This document shows positions 1 through 7,889 of a stretch of DNA of 46,238 nucleotides, one piece after another (within the stretch, counting starts at the first letter, position 1; every line of letters starts with the position of its first letter). The stretch lies in NCBI RefSeq assembly GCF_002838835.1, contig NZ_NHPP01000029.1, positions 1 to 46,238 of the forward strand, given 5' to 3'. The DNA comes from Siphonobacter sp. SORGH_AS_0500 (GTDB lineage: Bacteria; Bacteroidota; Bacteroidia; Cytophagales; Spirosomataceae). The notes beneath the pieces are model-generated. The model was not told where the DNA came from, ran no database searches, and was given only the letters and a program-made list of their open reading frames with translations. The position numbers were made by a program, and so were the translations under genes.

Positions 1-153
1 GTATTATTCGTATTATTCGTATTATTCGTATTATTCGTATTATTCGTATTATTCGTATTATTCGTATTATTCGTATTATTCGTATTATTCGTATTATTCG
101 TATTATTCGTATTATTCGTATTATTCGTATTATTCGTATTATTCGTATTATTC
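1..153. repeat. 9-bp tandem repeat, 17 perfect copies
   Basis: The unit GTATTATTC is repeated 17 times with no mismatch and continues past the left edge of the window. Read on the minus strand in the frame of the J-domain gene, each unit encodes Asn-Asn-Thr. The unit is a multiple of three, so gain or loss of copies by slippage would change the length of the protein tail but not the reading frame. The true copy number cannot be known from this window. Confidence 0.97.
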
Positions 154-377
154 GGCTGGTTAAATTTGGATTTATATTTTATATCATAATTAAACCTAGC
201 CTGATCATCCATTAGACAGACATAGGCTTCATTGATCCTTTTAAAATGATCTTCAAAAAACTTATCACCATCATTTTTATCAGGGTGAAACTTTAAAGAT
301 AATTTTCTATAAGCTTTCTTGATATCTTCTTTTGAGGCATTGGTACTAACCCCCAATATTTCATAATAATCTTTCAT
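1..377 (-). CDS. J-domain (DnaJ-like) protein with Asn-Asn-Thr repeat tail, 3' end off the window
   Basis: The start is ATG at 377 and the protein begins MKDYYEILGVSTNASKED. The next ~65 residues form a complete J domain: KKAYRKLSLKFHPDKND carries the invariant HPD motif that stimulates Hsp70 ATPase, followed by the FKRINEAY helix and a YD ending. After KFNQP the protein turns directly into (NNT)n, at least 17 units, with no Gly/Phe linker, zinc domain or substrate-binding domain visible. It is therefore a J protein of class C type with an asparagine-rich low-complexity tail. It begins 18 bp after the stop of the NUC1-type nuclease gene on the same strand and is probably the last visible gene of that operon. 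The client and partner Hsp70 are unknown. The gene runs off the left edge. Confidence 0.88.
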   Translation of the reverse strand, partial: MKDYYEILGVSTNASKEDIKKAYRKLSLKFHPDKNDGDKFFEDHFKRINEAYVCLMDDQARFNYDIKYKSKFNQPNNTNNTNNTNNTNNTNNTNNTNNTNNTNNTNNTNNTNNTNNTNNTNNTNN

Positions 378-395
378 TGATGCTTTGTCTTCGTG

Positions 396-1252
396 TTAAT
401 TCTCAATCTTGTCCTGTATATTCTGATCCAACTCAGTAAAGAAGTTAAGGCCCGTCCGGCCTTCCAGCTCCCTTACCTTCAGCTCGTAGTTCCTCCAGCG
501 AGTACCAGAGACATCCTGGCTATTCGGCACATCGATTGCAATGATTTCTGACTTTACACCACTATTGAGACGAATCACATCATTAATACCCTCTGGCATG
601 ATGAGAATAACTTTCCAGCAACGTTTGGGTACAGTAACCTTACCACTGGATATGGATGCGACTTCACCATTTGAACCCTTACCCCCCCCCCGTGCCATAT
701 CCTCCGGCATAGATATACGCCTCATAGCCTAATTTGACCCGAGTGCGGCAATACTCTTCCAAATCACTCCAAAGACCGCGGTTTAAGCTTGGGGCTTGGG
801 GAATCATGTTAGTCATCAGGAACGTAGCTGAGTTATCAATCTCACTGGCCGTACGATCAACCGGATGGACATACATGGCCCCGATCAAATCCGGATCCGC
901 TATAATCTGTCGGCCGTACCTTTATAGCATCCGAGGGCAAAGACTCATCCAGTCTAAAATCATCCTGACGGTCAATGTCTCCTAGATCACTCGTCTGTAA
1001 ATGCCAGCCAACCCAGCGAGGGATACCCTGCTTATAGAGATAAGCCGCTACGTATTGCTTTTTGAATAGCGGTTTCTCATGATCAATAATTACGTAGGTC
1101 TGAGTATTGTAAGAAGGATAGCCAAGAAGGATCTGATCAGAGAGAAGGCTCTCTTGAATAGGCTCAGTTGGGTATACAGTCTTACAAGCCCAAATTGTTA
1201 AAGCTAGTGTTAAGATTACAAGTGTACTTTTGGTAGGTAGGTGTTTGGTCAT
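396..1252 (-). pseudogene. DNA/RNA non-specific endonuclease (NUC1 family), lipoprotein type, disrupted by two frameshifts
   Basis: Three reading frames join into one NUC1-family nuclease of about 284 aa. The N-terminal part (1252 to 857) has a signal sequence with a possible lipobox ending IWAC and the catalytic motif DRGHVCPSG. The middle part continues DRTASEIDNSATFLMTNMIP, which supplies the metal-binding Asn, up to YIYAGGYGTGGG. The last part has GSNG, GKVTVPKRCWKV and W.NYE..V.ELE.RTGLNFF, the usual C-terminus. The first shift lies near 857-865 (GGTTGA; removing one T restores SGDRT). The second is in a run of ten G (682-691); nine G would read GTGGGKGSNG. As written the gene is off: both changes need one base fewer (or two more), the opposite direction to most other frameshifts here. 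Such enzymes act outside the cytoplasm on free nucleic acid. It lies 10 bp after the membrane-protein gene. Confidence 0.85.
682..691 (-). repeat. G10 homopolymer inside the NUC1 nuclease gene
   Basis: Ten consecutive C on the plus strand, G on the coding strand. With ten G the frame meets TAA directly after the tract. With nine the conserved GTGGxGSNG region of the NUC1 family is read through. Poly-G tracts of this length are classic slippage sites, so this could be a phase-variation switch or a base-calling error. Confidence 0.8.
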
Positions 1253-1262
1253 ATTTTCAAAG

Positions 1263-2641
1263 TTACTTCGCTAATACAAAGGCGGCTAAATAAGCTAGAT
1301 GTATCAATCCAATTACATAAATGGTATAGATCAATAAAGCAATCCATGGGTATCTGCGATAATCTACCCTAGCATGGTCTACTCTCCAACTAAAGAATAC
1401 CAACGCTGTATAAAAGAACACTACCTTAAATCGTTCCAAGAAACTTTCGGTACATTCTTTAATAACTAATTCAGTATCATGATCTGAATTTGGAGAGTAA
1501 GCTCGAAATACTTTCTTATATCCAATGAAGACTATCAACAATGAAGCTAAAAAAGCCCATACAATATTAAGCAAGATATTACTTCGCTTATACCCGAAAC
1601 CCCACCAATAGTCCTGAAACTGAACTATAGATTCACCGAAAATACCGTATTTATGCCTAATTTTAAATATTTGGTACTGGATATCAAATCCTTCAATACT
1701 TTCCTCCATGTTCAATTCACGACATGTATTAATAACTTTCTCGTAAACTGTTAGCATTTCATCATATCTAAATAAACTATCATACTCAATCCAAAATAAC
1801 TTAGAATCAATTATAACGTTACTTGCATTGTCCGGGGATAACGTAATTAAGCATTTACCAAGAGGATTCTTATTAAAATATTTAAATTGTGCACTGTCCA
1901 TTTTACAGTAAGTAAAATTCAATTTATAATCTGCTGTTTTAAATTTGTTATTCTTTAATTTAAAATATACAGGAAGCTGTGTATCACTTAAATCAATGTC
2001 TGAATTAAATAAATTATTACTCCAATCCCATCTATATTCAGAATTATAAGAATAAATATCTAATTTCTCATTAATTGTATTATCTTTTAATGTAAAATAA
2101 TCAGAATCTAATAATCTTACTAAAACTGCTTTTTTTATTAAATTTTTCTTTAAAATAATATGAGCAGCTTTACCATTTAGTGTAAAAATATCATTAAAAT
2201 CGCAATATTCGAAAGAAACATAACCTTTAGATGTAGCATCAAAGTGACAGGAATTTATTAATTTCAGACTATGAACATCAATGTTATTTGCATAAATACC
2301 ATCTGCTCGTACAAAATTCATTTCAGAATTACTAATCGCAAAATCTTTCTTAAAATATACTGAAAAAAATCTGATATATAATTATAATTTTTCACTTCTA
2401 ACTTAAACTCTTTTTCGACGATTGTTTCTCCAATACCGATACTTTCTACACCACCTAAATAAATCAGATCACTAAAAACTTTTCCATTTGTAATAGTATC
2501 CTTTTTAAAATCTTTCAAATAAAATATCATTCTAGTAGTACCCCTTCTGAATGCTTTCAAATCATCATAGTAAAATGTTTGACCTATAGAAGTGGTGATA
2601 CCAACTACGAAAATTAATAATACTGTAATCAGCTTATCCAT
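1263..2641 (-). CDS. Exported/membrane protein with repeat-rich N-terminus and two C-terminal TM helices (one frameshift)
   Basis: Two overlapping frames, 2641-2318 and 2321-1263, join if one T is added to the T7 tract on the coding strand (plus-strand A7 at 2363-2369). The joined sequence then reads SDFFSVYFKKDFAISNSEMNFV without interruption and gives about 459 aa. Residues 1-20 (MDKLITVLLIFVVGITTSIG) are a signal peptide or anchor. The middle is an Asn/Phe-rich series of roughly 20-residue repeats resembling pentapeptide-like or beta-solenoid stretches (FDxxxF patterns). Near the C-terminus WWGFGYKRSNILLNIVWA precedes one TM helix, and another lies at the extreme end; this layout resembles Bacteroidota proteins annotated as pentapeptide-repeat proteins with ion-channel-like tails. 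Function is unknown. It starts 30 bp after the 77-aa gene and ends 10 bp before the nuclease, so it is probably in the same operon. Confidence 0.6.
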
Positions 2642-2671
2642 AGTCGAATGATCTTCAATTGGTGATGTATT

Positions 2672-2905
2672 TTACATCTTCTTCCTAATCTGCACTTTCC
2701 TTCCGTATCGGACCACCTCATACCCTATCTCACCAACTTGTACTATATAGTACGGCTTGTCGCCCATCTCATTGACAATCTCATTCTGCTTGCGGTTGAG
2801 CTCATTGGTCAGTGGGATAAGCATCTCACTTTGGTCCAGAGCAAAAGCGGTCATGAGGTCTTGAATACCTAGGTACTGGGCAGTGAGATATTCGATTTGG
2901 GTCAT
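2672..2905 (-). CDS. 77-aa hypothetical protein coupled to the SMC-like ATPase
   Basis: A small charged protein, MTQIEYLTAQYLGIQDLM..., with a predicted helical N-terminal half and a basic end (YGRKVQIRKKM). No family is recognised. Its ATG overlaps the stop codon of the upstream SMC-like gene in an ATGA arrangement, so the two are very probably translationally coupled. This makes it a candidate third component of the DUF4297/SMC module. It could also be a passenger gene. No signal peptide or TM segment is seen. Confidence 0.6.
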   Translation of the reverse strand: MTQIEYLTAQYLGIQDLMTAFALDQSEMLIPLTNELNRKQNEIVNEMGDKPYYIVQVGEIGYEVVRYGRKVQIRKKM

Positions 2906-4610
2906 GATAAAAGAATAGCAAACTCAAAACTGTCGAAAACCGATTTAGCCCTAGTGAACTGACCAATGCTAATGACTTGTTTTTCAGCTACGTGTACAAC
3001 ATGGCTTTTCTTCTTAAAATCACTGAGAATCGGCTTATCTACTGCACATAAAAATATCTGCGATTCTTCTGGTGTCGAATTAGAAATCAAGTCTAACATA
3101 GACTTGTAATTTTTATCAGATTGATCCTGTTGTTGAGGTGTATCAACAATTAAAGGAGATATAATTTCCTGACTGTGTTTATTAATCAAATTATACAATG
3201 CAATATAATAAGCCAGTCTACTTCGTATTTTATCAGCTTCACTTCCTTGCTTACCTAAGGTCTTAAAGTCGGTGGGCTCCTTTGTCTTATCAGAGAGTAA
3301 AGATTCAACATCTACCTTCTGAAAGAATTCAATCAGGTAATTTATGAAATCTCTATTAATGTCCTTCTGATCGTTTTTAGTATTCTTTTGATCTAGTTTA
3401 AAACTTTTTATATCAATATCTATCTCATGTATAGCAGATAAGCTTGTACTACGGCTAGTATTGATTTTAAGCCTCAATGATTTTGAAGAGTAAGATTCAA
3501 TTACATTCTCCAAATCTATACTCTTATCCTTATCTTCAATCAAATATTTATCTTGTAATTTTTTAATGTCATTTTTTATATCATCTAAGCTTTTTCTTGT
3601 TTCAAGAAGATCATGTTCATATTTTGAAATTTCTTGCTTTAAGTCTTTAGCCAAATCTTCCATTTTAGACTTGTCTTTTAGAAAATCTAGCCTACTATCC
3701 ATACTGTTCTCATGAATAGTACCACATACAGGGCATATCAACTCATCCTCTAATTCAGTACTTGCAAACTCATAATCTAGCTGCAGATCTTCAATACTAT
3801 TAAGTACAATTTCGTATTGACTTTGCAAATAAGATCTCTCACCTTCTTGAATAGCCAAATCATTTAGTGTCAATTCTTGTTTTCGAGTTAACTCAAATAA
3901 ATCATTTTGCAATTGACTTGTCAATAACGAAAACTCTTTTTCACTAATTGATAAAATAGTTTCCGGCACTATAGCCCCAATTATTTCTAACGTAGTATCA
4001 TACTTATCAACATATTTTTTTGATTCTCCTTTTCAAATTTCTTTTCATTTATTTTAATCTCTAAATCATAATACTCTTTCTTCAATATACCTACATGTGT
4101 TTGTATAATTGGCTTTTCCCAATTAGGGTATTGAGTAAGATTTTCAAAATTTATAAAAGAGGACACCCAACCTTTCCATTGCTCGATATAAAATGGCGTA
4201 AAGTAATAAGCTGGAGGAGGAACTTCTAATCGATTACTATAAGAAGGTAACAGAGCAGGGAAATTAACTATCTCAGCAAATCTAGATGAATAATCACCCG
4301 TTATTTTATCATAAAACTCTACCGAATTATCATTTACTTGAATCCAGACACTATTCAATATCCGTTGAAAAGTAAAGGTTGTTTCAAGTATTGTAAAAGA
4401 AACGATTGATTTACATTTTAAATTTTTCCAATCATCATCAAAAAAGGGCTCACAACCTAGTGTCCATAATAGCATTTTTATTATTGCTGACTTTCCATAA
4501 GAATTGCTATCAGATGTTATTAGGTTTAGGTTCTCTCCGAATTCGTAATACCCCCCTTTCTCTTCTGTAGTTGATAGAATCGACAGCCTTTTGAATTTTA
4601 AGCTCTTCAT
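2902..4610 (-). CDS. SMC/Rad50-like ATPase with CPVC zinc hook (Lamassu LmuB / ABC-3C type), one frameshift
   Basis: Two frames (4610-3987 and 3969-2902) join if one A is added to an A7 run on the coding strand (plus T7 at 4015-4021): ENQKKYVDKYDTTLEIIGAIVPETI. The product is about 569 aa. The N-terminus MKSLKFKRLSIL is followed by a Walker A-like motif SDSNSYGKSAIIK near residues 33-45, then long coiled-coil segments around CPVCG, a Rad50-like zinc hook. The C-terminal half has GSEADKIRSRLAYYIALYNL (signature region) and the Walker B-like SPLIVDTPQQQDQ, typical of ABC ATPases in ABC-three-component and Lamassu defence systems. It follows the DUF4297 nuclease gene by 41 bp. Known Lamassu ATPases sense phage DNA structures and release the nuclease; that role is inferred here. 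Confidence 0.8.
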
Positions 4611-4651
4611 GTTTCTTATTTCTTAAATTTCGAATAAATAGTTTGTAGTTT

Positions 4652-5728
4652 TCATTTGCCATCTTTTTGTAATATTAAGTATTCGCAAATAATTGCACAA
4701 TTTAGTTTATCGTCAGACTCAAAAGAAGTTACACATTCATTCGAAAGAATTGCTTTAACTAATGACAATAAAACAATAATATCTTCTTCCTCTTTATCTA
4801 AAGTATTTATAATAGCATTCCTTATTTCTTTAATTAATGACAATTTAGTTAAAGTTAATGAATATCTATTTTGATAATAGTTTCTAAAAGCATTTTTAAA
4901 TTTTACTGCTTTCATACCTTTAAATTCAAAATCCACCACTAAAAGATCAAAGTCTTCCATGATAGAAGTTTCTTCTTCGGAGACTATTAAGCTTTTTATT
5001 AACTGATCAACTGTAGTAAATGTTACCCCTTTATGAAATACAAATTCTTTCCATTTTGGATAATCTCTAATGTCTGTACCTTTTCTATGTAACTCAATTG
5101 CTAAACTTGCAAATATACTATGTGATTTGTAAGAATATTTTGGGTAAACATTCTCTATCATTCTACTTAAATTACCAACTACTGTACTTTCACTTGATGT
5201 AATAGGTAATGTGGAGTTAATAAAACCTAAATTATCCGGAAGCTTGTCCAATTGCAATTCTGAATTTAAGGCTTTAATAAAATAGTCAATTACATTATCA
5301 GTCAAATGGCAGGTATTAATGCATGTCAACTTAAGTTCTGGATCTAACGTACGTATCTTAAAACCACTGGCTGAAACTAAATTTATATTTCGAATCAGTT
5401 TTCTGAATTTAGGTTTACTCGAACTTATAAACATTTTCCCTAATACTGAATTCTTATCTTTTTCTTCTATTTTAATTAATTTATGTTCCGTAAATTCTTT
5501 TTCTGTAGCTTTAACTTGGTTGAAATCAAACTTAACTTTTTTAGGATCTATTGAGTCTGCCAATACTACATCTTCATGTGTTTCCATGAAAATAATGTAC
5601 TCTTCTCCTTTATAGTGAAGCTCAATTATTTTATCAATAGCCCAATGGTATTGATAATCGAATCTTCCTAATGAAATTGAGCCCATTTTCTCTCTTTGTG
5701 GCTCAAACAATGGATTATCTTCTTCCAA
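4652..5728 (-). CDS. DUF4297/Cap4-like nuclease-domain protein (LmuA-like effector)
   Basis: The N-terminal ~110 residues carry the pattern of the DUF4297 (Cap4-type restriction-endonuclease-like) nuclease: GRFDYQYHWAIDKIIEL, then YIIFMETHEDVVL supplying the acidic residues, then FNQVKATEKEF supplying the QxK. The remaining ~240 residues are helical and unrecognised; they may hold an oligomerisation or ATPase-binding part. The sequence opens at a TTG (5728); an ATG at 5686 (MGSISLGRFDYQ) with a purine-rich stretch before it is a good alternative and would give 344 aa. The SMC-like ATPase follows on the same strand, which is the Lamassu arrangement. Base composition is strongly AT-rich compared with the mnmE region, consistent with horizontal transfer. 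DNA degradation on infection is the inferred role. Confidence 0.78.
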   Translation of the reverse strand: MEEDNPLFEPQREKMGSISLGRFDYQYHWAIDKIIELHYKGEEYIIFMETHEDVVLADSIDPKKVKFDFNQVKATEKEFTEHKLIKIEEKDKNSVLGKMFISSSKPKFRKLIRNINLVSASGFKIRTLDPELKLTCINTCHLTDNVIDYFIKALNSELQLDKLPDNLGFINSTLPITSSESTVVGNLSRMIENVYPKYSYKSHSIFASLAIELHRKGTDIRDYPKWKEFVFHKGVTFTTVDQLIKSLIVSEEETSIMEDFDLLVVDFEFKGMKAVKFKNAFRNYYQNRYSLTLTKLSLIKEIRNAIINTLDKEEEDIIVLLSLVKAILSNECVTSFESDDKLNCAIICEYLILQKDGK

Positions 5729-5780
5729 AACCTATATGTTAAGATCTAAAATTCAGCAGTGAGAAATTCAAGACTAGATT

Positions 5781-6533
5781 TTAATGTCCATTAGCTTCAA
5801 GTGCCTTCAAACCTTCTTGAAAAGAATCATAATTCGCCGATTGTCGGCCTCCGCTTTTTTGAGGCATATATAATGCAACCATTCCTAAAGATGAGCTAAC
5901 TCCTACCCCTACAGTAACAGTACTGGATACTCGGAAAAAGTATACACCGTTGGCTGTACCTATTGGTTTATATCTTTCTAAAAAGAAAGTAGCAACTTCT
6001 TTGGCTATTGCAGAATTTGATCCAAATACTAGGGTCGAAGAGGTCAATGCGTTATTTTCAAATAGGTATATAACATTTTTGAGCTTCGAGTTTTCACCCG
6101 TATAAACAATTCCCGTAGACGTACCCGTGCCATATTGAGTCCGAGTTTCTTTACTTTTTAGGGCGGCTTGGGTAATACCAAACTCGATAATAGGTTCTTT
6201 ACAAGTATTATAATATGGTATCACCTTTACTATACTTTCCACTGTTTCGGATCCATTTTTTGATACCGCAGTTACTTTGGAGTCTCCTACTATGCCAGCA
6301 TCGAGTTTGCCAGAAGTGCTAATTTCAGCTACATCGGTGTTGGAAGATTTCCAGGTATAGTCAGTAGCTGCAACGTCCGATGCCCCTTTTTTAAGAGTAA
6401 ACTGATGCGTCTCATCATAATGAAGCGATAATTCCTGAGAATCTATTAGGGTTGCTGGTTCTTTTTGTTCCTTATTACAGGCAAGAACAGTAAGGGCAAG
6501 AAAAAGGATGGGGTAAAATTTTGCGATGAGCAT
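5781..6533 (-). CDS. Lipoprotein with bacterial Ig-like (BIG2) domain
   Basis: The signal peptide MLIAKFYPILFLALTVLACNKEQ ends in a clear lipobox (TVLAC), so the mature protein should be a lipoprotein. Residues ~35-105 form a BIG2-type Ig-like domain: LSLHYDETHQFTL, YTWKSSNTDVAEISTSGKLDAGIVGDSKVTA. The C-terminal ~140 residues are unrecognised and rich in beta-strand patterns (TVTVGVGVSSSLGMVALYM). It ends 52 bp upstream of the DUF4297 gene start, on the same strand, but may be a separate unit. It is probably a cell-surface protein of unknown ligand. Confidence 0.75.
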   Translation of the reverse strand: MLIAKFYPILFLALTVLACNKEQKEPATLIDSQELSLHYDETHQFTLKKGASDVAATDYTWKSSNTDVAEISTSGKLDAGIVGDSKVTAVSKNGSETVESIVKVIPYYNTCKEPIIEFGITQAALKSKETRTQYGTGTSTGIVYTGENSKLKNVIYLFENNALTSSTLVFGSNSAIAKEVATFFLERYKPIGTANGVYFFRVSSTVTVGVGVSSSLGMVALYMPQKSGGRQSANYDSFQEGLKALEANGH

Positions 6534-6698
6534 AGTTGGGTGGGTTAAAATGTAATAATAAATTTTTACTATAAAAAATATAATAATCTCAATAAAAGAT
6601 CACATATATTACTCAAAGTATGTGTTTTTTATACATATCATAGTTTGTTTGTGCATATTTATTAACTAATTTTACATAACTATAAACCTTTGATAAGT

Positions 6699-6899
6699 AT
6701 GCCCTCTGAAACATCCACTCAAGCACTCACTGAATTATCTCAAATTCAAAGCCCTTCTGAATTTGATACTGATATTGATCTACTTATCGCCTTAGCTTCT
6801 GGAAGTAAGCATTTTAAGAAACTTAAGGGCTTAGAACGAACTAACATTCTTTTGAAAGCTCAGGCTTTATCAAATTACTTTCGAAGTATCAAGCATTAA
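6699..6899 (+). CDS. Small hypothetical protein (66 aa)
   Basis: ATG at 6699 opens MPSETSTQALTELSQIQSPSEF..., a soluble helical peptide ending FRSIKH. No family is recognised. The upstream ~160 bp is very AT-rich. It converges with the XRE-family gene, whose stop lies 27 bp beyond. It could be a regulator partner or a chance frame; amino-acid use looks protein-like. Confidence 0.45.
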   Translation: MPSETSTQALTELSQIQSPSEFDTDIDLLIALASGSKHFKKLKGLERTNILLKAQALSNYFRSIKH

Positions 6900-6926
6900 C
6901 GAGCCCTGCCCCGCCAGGTAGGCCTA

Positions 6927-7262
6927 TTAACCTTTGATCATTTCCTTTAGCATCTCATTCTTAGAATTGCATATATCCAATTCTCTGCGAAGGTTATCAA
7001 TGATCTCGTTCTTTTCAGCCAACTCTTTCGTGGTCTCGTCAGACTTACTCATTATTTCTGTGTACCCAAAAAGCCAATCTAACGATACATTAAATACTTC
7101 GCATATCTTCTTTGCATTCTTTAAGGATAAAGACCTTGTGCCATTTTCGATAAAAGAAATACTCCCCCTATCTGTACCTATCAAAGAAGCAAACTCTTCC
7201 TGTGTTTTATTACCACGCAATTCAATAACCCTCTGAGCCTCAATTGATTTCATAATCGACAA
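6927..7262 (-). CDS. XRE-family helix-turn-helix regulator with C-terminal coiled coil
   Basis: Residues 8-68 form a standard HTH_3 domain: RVIELRGNKTQEEFASLIGTDRGSISFIENGTRSLSLKNAKKICEVFNVSLDWLFG, including the conserved LDWLFG ending of phage- and island-borne regulators. The last ~40 residues (KELAEKNEIIDNLRRELDICNSKNEML) are a heptad-like coiled coil, likely for dimerisation. At 111 aa it has the usual size of an island regulator. It lies between the accessory genes and the integrase remnant, so it probably once controlled the mobile element. Confidence 0.88.
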   Translation of the reverse strand: MSIMKSIEAQRVIELRGNKTQEEFASLIGTDRGSISFIENGTRSLSLKNAKKICEVFNVSLDWLFGYTEIMSKSDETTKELAEKNEIIDNLRRELDICNSKNEMLKEMIKG

Positions 7263-7510
7263 AAAATTATGTAAAAAATTGTAGCTAATAAGTATCTTAA
7301 TAATACATTTTTGCTACATTTGTCCTGTCCTTATAACTAAGCTTAAACAAAAGTACACATATAAGCATAGCATAAGGGCTGAAAGGTTATCAAGCAGCAT
7401 AGAAAATTGTAACATTTGTTACAAACATGTTTGAAAAATTGCACGGGTCTCTGGCGGAATTGGCAACGCACATCTTTCGAGGTGGTACCAATAAAGACAG
7501 AAAGTGCACT

Positions 7511-7561
7511 GGGCTCTTAGCTAGGCTAACAGCCATCCAGGTTCGAGTCCTGGGTAGTCTT
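7511..7561 (+). other. tRNA-like 3' remnant (T-arm and variable-arm-like hairpin)
   Basis: A perfect T arm (CCAGG-TTCGAGT-CCTGG, 7537-7553) is preceded by a hairpin GGCT-AAC-AGCC that looks like the long variable arm of a class II tRNA. A D-arm-like stretch (GCGGAATTGGCAACGC) occurs ~85 nt upstream, but the spacing is about 35 nt too long and no 5' acceptor strand pairs with the 3' GTAGTCT. I see no functional tRNA. It abuts the truncated integrase, so it may be an attachment-site scar. Confidence 0.45.
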
Positions 7562-7705
7562 GGCCGGGACGATGTAAAGTTTCAGGTATTCATAAGACCG
7601 CTTACCCTTGATATAGATATCAAGGTAAAGGCTTTTGACTCCGTTTTTAAGATCTTTTTCCCTTAAGCGTACTGCTTCTTTAGAGGAAGATTTTCTAGTT
7701 GCCAT
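7556..7705 (-). pseudogene. Tyrosine integrase, N-terminal fragment
   Basis: From ATG at 7705 the sequence reads MATRKSSSKEAVRLREK, then SLYLDIYIKGKRSYEYLKLYIVP, which is the arm-binding N-terminus of Bacteroidota tyrosine recombinases (pattern 'LR.K.L.NG..SLYLDIY..GKR.YE.LKLYL'). Recognisable homology stops at about residue 50, exactly where the tRNA-like sequence begins; the core-binding and catalytic R-H-R-Y domain is absent. It is a dead relic of an integrative element. Confidence 0.75.
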
Positions 7706-7889
7706 TTTTGTTTCTTTTGTTTCTCGGTATCCGTTGAGGCACAAAGGAGAAACAAAAATGACTAACTAACAAATGAGAAAAATGTAACAAAATGATATTA
7801 ACTAACCTCATTAGATGCAGTATAAATAATTGTATATCAATTACTTGTATAATTATTAATCATTTTATTATATTATTATAGTGCAAACT

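Noticed and set aside
1..153. Tandem repeat considered as a CRISPR array
   Set aside because: The unit is 9 bp with no spacers and is in frame with a J-domain gene.
7445..7561. Complete class II tRNA (Leu/Ser type)
   Set aside because: The D-arm-like and T-arm parts are too far apart and no acceptor strand pairs with the 3' end, so only a remnant is claimed.
7427..7666. Plus-strand 79-codon frame over the tRNA-like region
   Set aside because: It is formed by the T arm and the complement of the integrase remnant; no protein family resemblance.
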